Source: Burkholderiales bacterium UBA2463 (GTDB taxonomy: Bacteria; Pseudomonadota; Gammaproteobacteria; Burkholderiales; Burkholderiaceae_A). From it: a DNA stretch of 64,000 nt. Positions 1 to 7,704 of the stretch are shown here, one piece after another; within the stretch, counting starts at the first letter, position 1; each line of letters starts with the position of its first letter. Position numbers and translations under genes: made by a program. The notes below the pieces were generated by a model. It was not told the DNA's origin. It did not search any database and worked only from the letters and a program-made list of their open reading frames with translations. Where the stretch lies: positions 51,912 through 115,911 of the forward strand of contig DDPR01000008.1 in the NCBI GenBank assembly GCA_002342295.1. Direction: 5' to 3'.

Positions 1-676
1 AGCGCTCGGTGATGTTGTCACCCTTCAGGGCGGACAGCGGGATGGGAGTGATGCTGTTGAAACCAAGTGACATGGCCAAGATGCGGAAATCAGCCACGAT
101 GGCATCGAACACGTCTTGCTTGTAGCCTACCAAGTCCATCTTGTTGACAGCGAGGATGACTTGTTGGATGCCCACCAGCGATACGAGGTAGGCGTGGCGC
201 CTGGTCTGGGTGAGCACCCCCTGGCGGGCATCGATCAACAGCACCGCCACATCGGCTGTTGAAGCTCCCGTCACCATGTTGCGGGTGTATTGCTCATGTC
301 CGGGTGTGTCGGCCACGATGAACTTGCGCCGCGGGGTGGCAAAGAAACGGTAGGCCACGTCGATGGTGATGCCCTGCTCGCGCTCAGCGGCTAAGCCATC
401 GACCAGCAAGGCAAAGTCGATGTCTTGCCCTTGTGTGCCGTGGCGTTTGGAGTCGGATTGCAGAGAAGTGAGCTGGTCGTCAAACACCTGCTGTGATTCC
501 CAGAGCAGGCGGCCAATGAGGGTGCTCTTGCCATCGTCCACGCTGCCGCAGGTGATGAAGCGCAGTAAGTCTTGCTGGGCTTGCTGGGTCATCCAGTCGT
601 GGATGGTGGCTGCCTTGGCCATGGGTGCAGTAGATCGTTGCAAAGGCACTGCAGGGATTTTCTTGGGGCGTGGCAT
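1..676 (-). CDS. cysN: Sulfate adenylyltransferase subunit 1 (GTPase), 3' part cut by window start
   Basis: CysN is the GTP-hydrolysing subunit that drives CysD to make adenosine phosphosulfate (APS) from sulfate and ATP. The first 225 residues lie in the window; the rest runs off the left edge. The translation shows the P-loop GSVDDGKST, the G3 motif DTPGHEQYTRN and the G4 motif NKMD, all in the EF-Tu-like order. Start is ATG at 676, overlapping the cysD stop as TGATG, so the two are translationally coupled in the usual cysDN order. Nothing in this part looks broken. Confidence 0.96.
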   Translation of the reverse strand, partial: MPRPKKIPAVPLQRSTAPMAKAATIHDWMTQQAQQDLLRFITCGSVDDGKSTLIGRLLWESQQVFDDQLTSLQSDSKRHGTQGQDIDFALLVDGLAAEREQGITIDVAYRFFATPRRKFIVADTPGHEQYTRNMVTGASTADVAVLLIDARQGVLTQTRRHAYLVSLVGIQQVILAVNKMDLVGYKQDVFDAIVADFRILAMSLGFNSITPIPLSALKGDNITER

Positions 677-2139
677 CAGAAATAGCCCTCCTGTTTTTTC
701 TTTTCCATGGAGCCGGCGCTGTCGGTATCGATCTTTCGCCCCTGGCGCTCCGATTGGCGCGCGTTGATGATCTCCAGCAGGATATTCTCCAGAGTCTCTG
801 CGTCAGACTCCACCGCACCCGTGAGTGGGTAGCAGCCCAGGGTGCGGAAGCGTACTTTCTTCATCTGTACTTCCTCGCCTGGCAGCAGACGACAGCGCTC
901 GTCGTCGACCATCATGATCATCTCTGGCCGGATCACCACTGGGCGTTGCTTGGCAAAGTACAGCGGCACCATGGGTATGTTCTCCTGGTAGATGTATTGC
1001 CAGATGTCGAGCTCCGTCCAGTTGCTCAAGGGGAACACCCGGATGCTCTCGCTAGGGCTTTTGCGGGTGTTATAGAGGTTCCAGAGCTCGGGGCGCTGGT
1101 TTTTCGGGTCCCAGCGGTGCGTTGACGTACGGAAAGAGAAGACGCGTTCTTTGGCGCGCGACTTTTCTTCATCGCGGCGAGCGCCACCAAACACCACATC
1201 AAATTTGTAATGGTCTAGCGCCTGCTTCAGGCCTTCGGTCTTGGTGATGTCGGTGTGCAGCGCAGAGCCGTGGTCGAAAGGGTTGATATTTTTCTCGATC
1301 GCCTCGGGATTGGTGTGCACGAGCAAGTCCATGCCGCTTTCGCGGGCCATGAAGTCACGAAAGAGGTACATCTCCTGAAACTTCCAGCGCGTATCGATGT
1401 GCAGCAGCGGGAATGGCGGTGGCGCCGGGTAGAACGCCTTGCGCGCGAGGTGCAGCATGACGCCGCTGTCTTTGCCGATGGAGTACAACATGACCGGGTT
1501 CTGTGCTTCGGCCACTGCCTCGCGGATGATGTGAATGCTCTCTGCCTCCAAGCGCTTTAAATGTGGCGAGGGAGCCAGATCGGGTTTGGTATTGCCGTTG
1601 AGGCTCAAGCCGGTGGGCAGGACAGGGCGGTAGGCCTCTGGGGAGAGCTGAATGTCTGTAGTGCTGGGCATGTGGCGCAGGTGCCCCACAAGCACGCCGT
1701 GCGGAAACACGGCGATGGGCTTGCCGATGTGTCTTTGAAGGTCCTGCAGAGCGTGTTGAATGGTCTGGTCGTTCAAATTAGCCATGGGCACCCAGAAACG
1801 CGCCCCGCGTGCGTCATTGGCGTGCAAGCAGGCCTGCCCGGTGGCCAGAGGAGAGATCTGCGCGAACAGCACGCGGTCGCGCCGCTTTCGAGCCTGCTCA
1901 ATGGCCCAGTCCAGTACGAGCCTGTTCGGTGAGCGGTCGCGCTCGTCCAGTAGCAACTCAGGGCCCAATTCCCGCGGCAGAAGCTCCAGGGCATTCAGTC
2001 GTCGCTCGGCAGTGCGCTTGGTATCGGCTTCACCCAGCGCTTGTAAGTGGGCAAAGGCCAGTTCGGTGTCCCATGCTTGAGGTGCGTCTAGGCCGAGCAG
2101 GTCAGTCGATAGCTTTGTCGCGAAATGTTTTTTACTCAT
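676..2139 (-). CDS. cysD: Sulfate adenylyltransferase subunit 2 with N-terminal extension
   Basis: The C-terminal ~300 residues are a complete CysD: the PP-loop SIGKDSG at 220-226, GGARRDEEKSRAKER, FPLSNWTELDIWQY and the C-terminal SERQGR...GSMEKKKQEGYF are all present. It binds ATP and sulfate and works with CysN. The protein is 487 residues, whereas family members are about 300, so roughly 180 residues precede the normal start. That segment is open throughout, begins directly after the divergent promoter gap and has no motif I recognise. Residue 251 is Arg in DTRWKF, where E. coli CysD has Gly. A TTG shortly before the conserved part could be an alternative start. Function is secure; the extension's role is unknown. 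Confidence 0.93.
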   Translation of the reverse strand: MSKKHFATKLSTDLLGLDAPQAWDTELAFAHLQALGEADTKRTAERRLNALELLPRELGPELLLDERDRSPNRLVLDWAIEQARKRRDRVLFAQISPLATGQACLHANDARGARFWVPMANLNDQTIQHALQDLQRHIGKPIAVFPHGVLVGHLRHMPSTTDIQLSPEAYRPVLPTGLSLNGNTKPDLAPSPHLKRLEAESIHIIREAVAEAQNPVMLYSIGKDSGVMLHLARKAFYPAPPPFPLLHIDTRWKFQEMYLFRDFMARESGMDLLVHTNPEAIEKNINPFDHGSALHTDITKTEGLKQALDHYKFDVVFGGARRDEEKSRAKERVFSFRTSTHRWDPKNQRPELWNLYNTRKSPSESIRVFPLSNWTELDIWQYIYQENIPMVPLYFAKQRPVVIRPEMIMMVDDERCRLLPGEEVQMKKVRFRTLGCYPLTGAVESDAETLENILLEIINARQSERQGRKIDTDSAGSMEKKKQEGYF

Positions 2140-2203
2140 CTTGTTTTCAGAAAATCATTCGTGATACGATGTTTCCGTTGATTAAATCACAAAATAAAAC
2201 GTA
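2140..2203. promoter_or_regulatory. AT-rich divergent promoter gap between cysD and cysQ
   Basis: These 64 bases separate the divergent cysDN and cysQ-TSUP units and are clearly more AT-rich than the flanking genes, as expected for back-to-back promoters. I see no confident -35/-10 pair and cannot call a CysB site by eye. The cysQ start has no obvious Shine-Dalgarno sequence. Confidence 0.4.
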
Positions 2204-2992
2204 ATGCGACAAAGTGACCAAGAAGTCCTGATCCAGCAGTTGCTCCCCATCGTCAGGGTAGCTGGGGATGCCCTCATGGCCGTTTACTCCCGTGGAACAC
2301 CAGAAGTCCAACTCAAGGAGGACGACAGTCCAGTAACTCAAGCAGACCTCGCGTCTCATCGCGTGCTTGCCTCACGGCTAAAGCCTTTATTGCCCGAATG
2401 CCCTGTGGTGTCCGAAGAGGATGCTGAGTCCTTGATTCACCGCCAGCCACATGGGCGGTTCTGGCTCATCGATCCGCTCGACGGCACCAAAGAATTCATC
2501 GCCCGCAATGGCGAGTTCACAGTGAACATTGCATTGATTGAAGATGGCCTATGTGTACTAGGCGTTGTGTACGCGCCTGCCTTTGATGCGCTCTACTGGG
2601 GAGGAGCAAGCCTGGGGGCGTTTCGGTGCATGGGTGGTCAGACGGCTGCCATCAAAGTGGCTGCTTCCAGCCCGGTAAAAGCCCCCCGAGTGGTGGCCAG
2701 TAAAAGTCACCTGAACGAGGCAACAAGATCGTTGATAGATCGCTTAGGCGAAGTCAGCTTGGTCCAGGCCGGCAGCTCGCTCAAATTCTGCCGTGTGGCT
2801 GAGGGCCAGGCCGACATCTACCCACGATTGGCGCCGACTTGCGAATGGGACACGGCGGCAGCCCAGGCGGTTCTGGAAGGTGCAGGTGGGGTAGTTGTAG
2901 ACCTGCAGGGCATGCCCTTGCTCTACGGCAAGCCCGACGTGCTCAATCCCTCATTCATCGCTACTCGCGACACAGCGCTGATTCCGGCATGA
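2204..2992 (+). CDS. cysQ: 3'(2'),5'-bisphosphate nucleotidase
   Basis: CysQ hydrolyses PAP (and PAPS) to AMP, clearing the by-product of sulfate reduction. The inositol-monophosphatase fold signature is intact: metal ligands in EED (71-73) and DPLDGT (from 90), and the WDTAAAQA motif near 215. Length 262 residues is normal. It is divergent from cysDN and overlaps the next permease gene by ATGA at 2989, so it forms a sulfur-assimilation pair with it. Confidence 0.95.
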   Translation: MRQSDQEVLIQQLLPIVRVAGDALMAVYSRGTPEVQLKEDDSPVTQADLASHRVLASRLKPLLPECPVVSEEDAESLIHRQPHGRFWLIDPLDGTKEFIARNGEFTVNIALIEDGLCVLGVVYAPAFDALYWGGASLGAFRCMGGQTAAIKVAASSPVKAPRVVASKSHLNEATRSLIDRLGEVSLVQAGSSLKFCRVAEGQADIYPRLAPTCEWDTAAAQAVLEGAGGVVVDLQGMPLLYGKPDVLNPSFIATRDTALIPA

Positions 2993-3768
2993 TCGATACC
3001 GCGTATGCCCTGGCCGGGGCGCTCACTGGCTTTGTTGTAGGCTTAACTGGCGTTGGTGGCGGTGCATTGATGACGCCGATCCTCCTGATTTTCTTTGGCG
3101 TGTCGCCGACCACGGCCATTGCGACCGATTTGTGGTTCGCCGCCATCACCAAACTGGTTGGAGCCAGGGTACATCACACCAACGGCAACGTCGATTGGCA
3201 GGTGGCCAAACGTCTGTGGTTGGGCAGCCTCCCCATGGCTCTGCTGATCGTCGTCATCGTCAGCCTAGGAGCACAGGTTGCAAAGGTGGACTGGTTGACC
3301 AAGGCCATTGGTATTGTGGTGCTGATTACGGCCATCGGTTTGCTGGTTGCTCCTAAGCTGGTGGCCTATGCGAAAGGGCGGCGCATCGGTCAGCCAGAAC
3401 GTTTTAAGGCCATTCAACCAGCGCTCACGGTGATATCGGGCGGGGTGTTGGGTCTGTGCGTCGCCCTCACTTCGGTAGGTGCCGGTGCGCTGGGTAGTGT
3501 TATGTTGCTCTACCTGTATCCGCTGCGGATGACGCCGCATCGGCTTGTGGCGACTGACATCGTGCATGCCATTCCTTTGGCTGTAGTGGCTGGGTTGGGT
3601 TATCTTTTTGCAGGTATGGTGGACTGGTGGATGCTGGCCAGTTTGTTGGTTGGCTCTATTCCAGCAGTGCTGCTGGGAAGCTTGCTTGCCGGGAAAATTC
3701 CTGGTCGAGGGATTCAGATTGCCTTGGCATTGGTGTTGATCGCTGCCGGCATAAAAGTGCTTGTCTGA
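2989..3768 (+). CDS. TSUP-family (TauE/SafE) membrane permease
   Basis: A 259-residue, very hydrophobic protein with about eight membrane segments and the family's two repeated glycine-rich motifs (GLTGVGGGALMTP near the start, LTSVGAGALGS in the middle). TSUP proteins move sulfite, sulfate, sulfonates or related anions. The ATGA overlap with cysQ and the nearby cysDN make a sulfur oxyanion the likely substrate, but that is inference. Start is the ATG at 2989; longer in-frame readings upstream lie inside cysQ and are not credible. Confidence 0.88.
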   Translation: MIDTAYALAGALTGFVVGLTGVGGGALMTPILLIFFGVSPTTAIATDLWFAAITKLVGARVHHTNGNVDWQVAKRLWLGSLPMALLIVVIVSLGAQVAKVDWLTKAIGIVVLITAIGLLVAPKLVAYAKGRRIGQPERFKAIQPALTVISGGVLGLCVALTSVGAGALGSVMLLYLYPLRMTPHRLVATDIVHAIPLAVVAGLGYLFAGMVDWWMLASLLVGSIPAVLLGSLLAGKIPGRGIQIALALVLIAAGIKVLV

Positions 3769-3781
3769 ATATCTCGCGTCA

Positions 3782-4126
3782 CTATTTGATAGGAAGGTTT
3801 TTTCGCGCGTGACCAGGGTGGCCTATGGTTTTCCGTCCGAATCGAAGCCAGATGGTGATCGGCCTCGCTGGGCGCGAAATGGCAGCATGGCGTTGAGAGG
3901 TGGGTTGCGGAATTGCAGTTTGATCAACCCCGCTATCGATCTTGGTCGATCCCCTAAGCGCCACTTCCTCAAAGGCCTCAATGTCTTGAACCCGGTACCG
4001 AACCTGGTTGCCGAGTTTGAGGAACAGCGGTCCACACGCTTCCGTTCGCCAGCGCTCCAGCGTCGCTTCGCTGATTCGCCAACGCTCGGCCAGCTCGGTC
4101 TGAGTCATGCATCGTTCGGTCGTCAT
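3782..4126 (-). CDS. AlpA/excisionase-like helix-turn-helix protein
   Basis: A 114-residue protein. Residues 7-60 form a MerR/AlpA-type winged HTH (TQTELAERWRISEATLERWR, then the wing GNQVRYRVQDIEAFE). The remaining ~55 residues look non-conserved and basic. The ATG at 4126 is chosen because GAAAGGA lies just upstream; an upstream in-frame ATG at 4186 lacks such a site. Proteins of this type are usually found in integrative elements or prophages, where they control excision or replication genes. No integrase, relaxase or phage gene is next to it, so it may be a remnant. It lies exactly where codon use changes. Confidence 0.72.
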   Translation of the reverse strand: MTTERCMTQTELAERWRISEATLERWRTEACGPLFLKLGNQVRYRVQDIEAFEEVALRGSTKIDSGVDQTAIPQPTSQRHAAISRPARPITIWLRFGRKTIGHPGHARKNLPIK

Positions 4127-4362
4127 GTGCGTCCTTTCACAGTTTTTTAGGTCTGCTATGAAGGCGCTGTTAGCCGGAAAAGCCAAGTGGGCTTATGCTC
4201 CGGTTAAAAATCTGAACTGAATGGTGCATCGGCGGGGCCACGACCGAGCGCCCAAACACCCGAATCTTTCCTCACCAATCCCCAGCGTTACTCAGGTGTT
4301 TGGAGAGTAAGTTCGAAACCAGTCGCCTCTGCACCACCCCCCGCTCGCCCATTAACACTCCT
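4127..4362. other. Intergenic gap at the composition boundary
   Basis: About 236 bases between the divergent HTH gene and the ElyC-like gene. It holds a short AAGCC/GGCTT inverted repeat near 4180 but no recognisable att site, tRNA fragment, IS end or clear promoter. The downstream gene's reading frame is open back to a TTG at 4300, so the gap may be shorter if that start is used. Confidence 0.5.
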
Positions 4363-5130
4363 GTGCAGTTCATCCTCTCCAAAATTCTTGCTGGCGTCAC
4401 CCAACCCCTGATCTGGGTCATGGTTTGGTGGGCCATTGCTCTGCTCGTCATTCGTCGCAGACACCGTTTGGCTCTCAATATGCTCTGGGTTGGCCTCGTC
4501 TTTCTCGTCCTCTTGGGAATAGAGGCCGTTCCAAACGCGCTCTTGAGGCCGCTCGAGAACCGGTATTCAATTCCCAGCGAAGAGCTTATTGGTCGTCATG
4601 CTGGGGTGATTGTTCTCGGTGGGGCTACGGGGCGCCCAGACATCTATCTCTCAAGAGGGCAGGTGCCCCTCAGTGAAGCCGCCGAGCGCATGACCCTACC
4701 CCTGACTTGGATGCGGGCCCATCCAAAATTCGAACTCATCTTCTCGGGCGGAGAAGGCCGACTCCTCGCCACGGGCACGACCGAGGCAGAGCTTGCAGGA
4801 GCCTTCTACCGCCAACAGGGAGTGGACATGCGCAGAGTTCGGCTTGAGGACAGCTCTCGCAACACCCGAGAAAACGCGCAGCTCGTGAAGGCGCTCTTAG
4901 GCCAGAGATGCGAGAACGAGCGCTGGCTGCTCGTCACCTCCGCCTCGCATATGCCGCGCTCAGTTTCAGAATTCGACGCCGTGGGGTGCAACACGACCCC
5001 CTACCCTGTGGACTTCAAAACCAGTGCAGCGGCAACTTGGGGCGAATACTCCCTCTTGGGCGGACTCACCCGCTGGCAGATCGCTCTGCATGAGTGGATC
5101 GGCATATTGTTTTATCGCAACACACGCTGA
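4363..5130 (+). CDS. ElyC/SanA/YdcF-like DUF218 membrane protein
   Basis: A 255-residue protein with two N-terminal membrane helices followed by a DUF218 domain: GVIVLGG near 80, FSGGEG, the ENAQ motif and LVTSASHMPRS, ending with EWIGILFYR. This matches the ElyC group, inner-membrane proteins linked in E. coli to envelope integrity and lipid-carrier metabolism. The GTG at 4363 gives the family N-terminus (FILSKIL); an upstream TTG at 4300 would add 21 residues. Neither has a good Shine-Dalgarno sequence. Function is by family only. Confidence 0.8.
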   Translation: MQFILSKILAGVTQPLIWVMVWWAIALLVIRRRHRLALNMLWVGLVFLVLLGIEAVPNALLRPLENRYSIPSEELIGRHAGVIVLGGATGRPDIYLSRGQVPLSEAAERMTLPLTWMRAHPKFELIFSGGEGRLLATGTTEAELAGAFYRQQGVDMRRVRLEDSSRNTRENAQLVKALLGQRCENERWLLVTSASHMPRSVSEFDAVGCNTTPYPVDFKTSAAATWGEYSLLGGLTRWQIALHEWIGILFYRNTR

Positions 5131-5218
5131 ATTACGGGTGCCCCCAAAGGCCCCAAGACTGCTAACATCTCCCATCGCTTAAGAGAGCCCTTCACCAAAG
5201 CATTCTTTGGGTGCCATC

Positions 5219-6535
5219 ATGGCCCACCCCCACCCCCCCAAGAAAGCCGTAAGGCTTGCGACGCTCTGCGTCGGGCTGCTCTTGCCCCTCGGGGGGATCG
5301 CCGCGCCCTCGCTCACTCTTGCCGAGGTCGTTTCAGCGGCCAAAGACAACCTTGATGTGCAGTTCAGCGCCGCTGCATTGGGTGCGGCCCAAGGCGATGT
5401 GCTGGCCGCTGACCGCGCGCCCCTTCCTCTCTTTTCTCTGAAGGCCAGCCAGATTGACCTTCAAAACGGCATTGGGGCAGGGAATTTCTTCACCAAAAAG
5501 AGGGTCGACAAAGCGGCGGGCCTTGACTTCACCTGGGAGCGGGGCAACAAGAGAGATCTTAGGACTCGCGTGGCCAAGAGCTCAGCGGGCGCAGCCGAGG
5601 CCGACCTCGACGAGACCCGGGTTCAACAGATGATCTCGGCGGCGGCGGCGTATTTCGACCTGGGCGCCGCACAAGACCGCCTTCTAGAACTCCAAGGAAT
5701 TGAACAAAGCGCCATGCAGCTCGCGCTCACCGCCAGAAAGCGGGTGCAGGTTGGAGATCTTGCTGAACAAGACGCCATTCGAACAGAGATTGAGGCAAGG
5801 CGCGCGGCAGCCGAAAGAATAAATGCCCAGCAAGACCTCAGAAGGCTGGCGCTGGTTCTCTCCTCCCTTATCGGAGACCTGGCCGGCCCAAGACCTTCGG
5901 AGATTCGAGCCAAAGCGCCTTGGCGCATGACGCTCTTGACCGAGAACGAGAGCGAGATGGTCTCCTCGAACATTGACTACCTGCTCAGCCAGCGCTCGGA
6001 TGTTCGCGCGGCGCAGGCCCGAGTGGATGCGGCGCGAATCAATATTGATGGCGTTGAAGCACTTAAGAAATCCGATGTGGTCTGGGGCGTATCGATGGAT
6101 AACTATCCGGGTACCTCGAACCGACTGCTTGAGCTTCGCATGCAGATGCCTCTGCACATTGGACTCATTGGGGACCACTACGCAGGTGAGGTTGCACGGG
6201 CCGTGGCCACGCTCTCTCAGGCGCGAAGCGCCTACGATAAGGCCCGATTCGCGGCGCTGGCCGAGCTCACGCGACTCAATCAAGATCGCATCAACGCGGG
6301 CGCCAAAGCATCCTCGTATGAGCAAGAGATTCTTCCCAGGGCTCAGAGGGTGGCAGACAATGCAGAGTTCGCCTACAAGCGAGGTGCTCTGTCCTTAAGT
6401 GATCTTCTGGAGGCCCGACGTGTGTTGCGACTCACCAAACTGGAGGCGCTCACCGCCCAGTCAGAGTTCGCAAAGGTGAATGCCGCCTGGATCTTGCGAA
6501 CCAAACCCGAAAACCTTCTCTCTCAGAAGCCCTAG
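5219..6535 (+). CDS. Outer-membrane efflux protein (CusC/CzcC type)
   Basis: A 438-residue TolC-family protein with a signal peptide (residues ~11-30, ending GGIAAP) and two OEP-type coiled-coil repeats rich in Ala, Arg and Glu. It would form the outer-membrane channel of the RND pump encoded by the next two genes. ATG 5219 is preferred over an in-frame TTG twelve bases upstream. The 5-base gap to the adaptor gene indicates an operon. Ion specificity cannot be read from this subunit. Confidence 0.9.
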   Translation: MAHPHPPKKAVRLATLCVGLLLPLGGIAAPSLTLAEVVSAAKDNLDVQFSAAALGAAQGDVLAADRAPLPLFSLKASQIDLQNGIGAGNFFTKKRVDKAAGLDFTWERGNKRDLRTRVAKSSAGAAEADLDETRVQQMISAAAAYFDLGAAQDRLLELQGIEQSAMQLALTARKRVQVGDLAEQDAIRTEIEARRAAAERINAQQDLRRLALVLSSLIGDLAGPRPSEIRAKAPWRMTLLTENESEMVSSNIDYLLSQRSDVRAAQARVDAARINIDGVEALKKSDVVWGVSMDNYPGTSNRLLELRMQMPLHIGLIGDHYAGEVARAVATLSQARSAYDKARFAALAELTRLNQDRINAGAKASSYEQEILPRAQRVADNAEFAYKRGALSLSDLLEARRVLRLTKLEALTAQSEFAKVNAAWILRTKPENLLSQKP

Positions 6536-6540
6536 GCCTT

Positions 6541-7704
6541 ATGACCATGAAACCTGTCGCGCTCTGCCTGAGCCTCTTAATCTTCTTGGTCACAGGCTGC
6601 TCGGACAAGCCCGCCGCAGACACGCCCCAGGCCCCGAAGATTGAAGGGTCGCGACTTCGATTTGCGGCAAACCATCCGCAGCTGGCCTCGCTCTCTGCAA
6701 CCGTGGCCCTCCCTGTTGATGGCATCTCAGTCGATCTTCCGGCAAAACTGATTTGGAACGAGGAGCGCACGCAGCGCATCTACCCGGCATTCGCAGGCCG
6801 CGTGACCGCCATTCGGGCAGATGTGGGCCAGCAGGTTCGCGTCGGCAGCGCACTCGCGCTGCTCGCCTCTCCGGAGTTTGGTCAGGCGCAGGCTGATGCA
6901 GCGAAGTCCTCTGCCGAGGAGCGGCGGACCCAGCGAAACCTAGAGCGCCAGAGAGAACTCTTCGAGGTGGGCATCGTCTCGAGAAAAGATCTTGAGCAGG
7001 CCGAGAGCGAGGCCGCTCAGTCTCGCGCCGAGGCAGCCCGTGCAGCTGGAAAGATCAATCTCTACGGCAGTTCAGGCGCGGTGAATCAGCAACTCGCCAT
7101 CTCTTCAACCATCTCGGGCATGGTGGTGGAGCGCAACCTTAACCCTGGCCAGGAGCTGCGGCCTGATCAGTCTGGGCCCGGTATGCCGCCCGCGTTCGTG
7201 GTGAGCGACCCCAGCACCCTCTGGGTGCAGATTGATGCGCGGGAGTCCGAGGCCGATGCACTTGCCATTGGCACCCCCTTCCAGCTTCTCGTGCCGTCCC
7301 TGCCCAAGGCGCTTGATATCACCGGCAAGGTGGTTGCTGTGTCTGACTTTATCGATCCGACGACTCGCAGCATCAAGGTTCGAGGTCTGGTAAAGAATCC
7401 TGACAAGATTCTCAAGGCCGAAATGTTGGCCTCTGCGCGCATTGAGCGCCAGATGGAGGGGGGCACCCTCATTCCCGCCTCGGCCATTTTCCAGAAGGAT
7501 GGCAAACACTTTGCCTTCGTCCAGACCGACGCCCAATCCTTTGAGCGCCGCGAAATCGAACTCTCCTACGAGGGGCCCAAGCAGATTGTGGTCTCGGCGG
7601 GTGTAGCGGTGGGCGAAAAGGTGGTCGTCGAAAACGTACTCTTACTGGCTCGCCTCTTTCAGCTCTCGACTGAGGCGCAGAAGGTCGCAGCAGACAAGAA
7701 ATGA
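6541..7704 (+). CDS. Periplasmic adaptor (CusB/CzcB type) lipoprotein
   Basis: A 387-residue membrane-fusion protein. A lipobox (LVTGC) near residue 20 suggests anchoring in the inner membrane. The barrel-sandwich half-motifs flank a coiled-coil hairpin (about 110-180, rich in Glu, Arg and Gln), and a beta-barrel follows. It links the RND pump to the outer-membrane channel. Its stop overlaps the pump start as ATGA. No His-rich metal-binding N-terminus, as some CzcB proteins have, is seen. Confidence 0.9.
   Translation: MTMKPVALCLSLLIFLVTGCSDKPAADTPQAPKIEGSRLRFAANHPQLASLSATVALPVDGISVDLPAKLIWNEERTQRIYPAFAGRVTAIRADVGQQVRVGSALALLASPEFGQAQADAAKSSAEERRTQRNLERQRELFEVGIVSRKDLEQAESEAAQSRAEAARAAGKINLYGSSGAVNQQLAISSTISGMVVERNLNPGQELRPDQSGPGMPPAFVVSDPSTLWVQIDARESEADALAIGTPFQLLVPSLPKALDITGKVVAVSDFIDPTTRSIKVRGLVKNPDKILKAEMLASARIERQMEGGTLIPASAIFQKDGKHFAFVQTDAQSFERREIELSYEGPKQIVVSAGVAVGEKVVVENVLLLARLFQLSTEAQKVAADKK

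Noticed and set aside
1..676. cysN as a truncated pseudogene
   Set aside because: The frame is open to the window edge and all motifs are intact; it is simply cut by the window.
5135..5215. CCCAAAG ... CTTTGGG inverted repeat before the outer-membrane efflux gene
   Set aside because: Seven-base arms more than 50 bases apart with no T-run; easily expected by chance.
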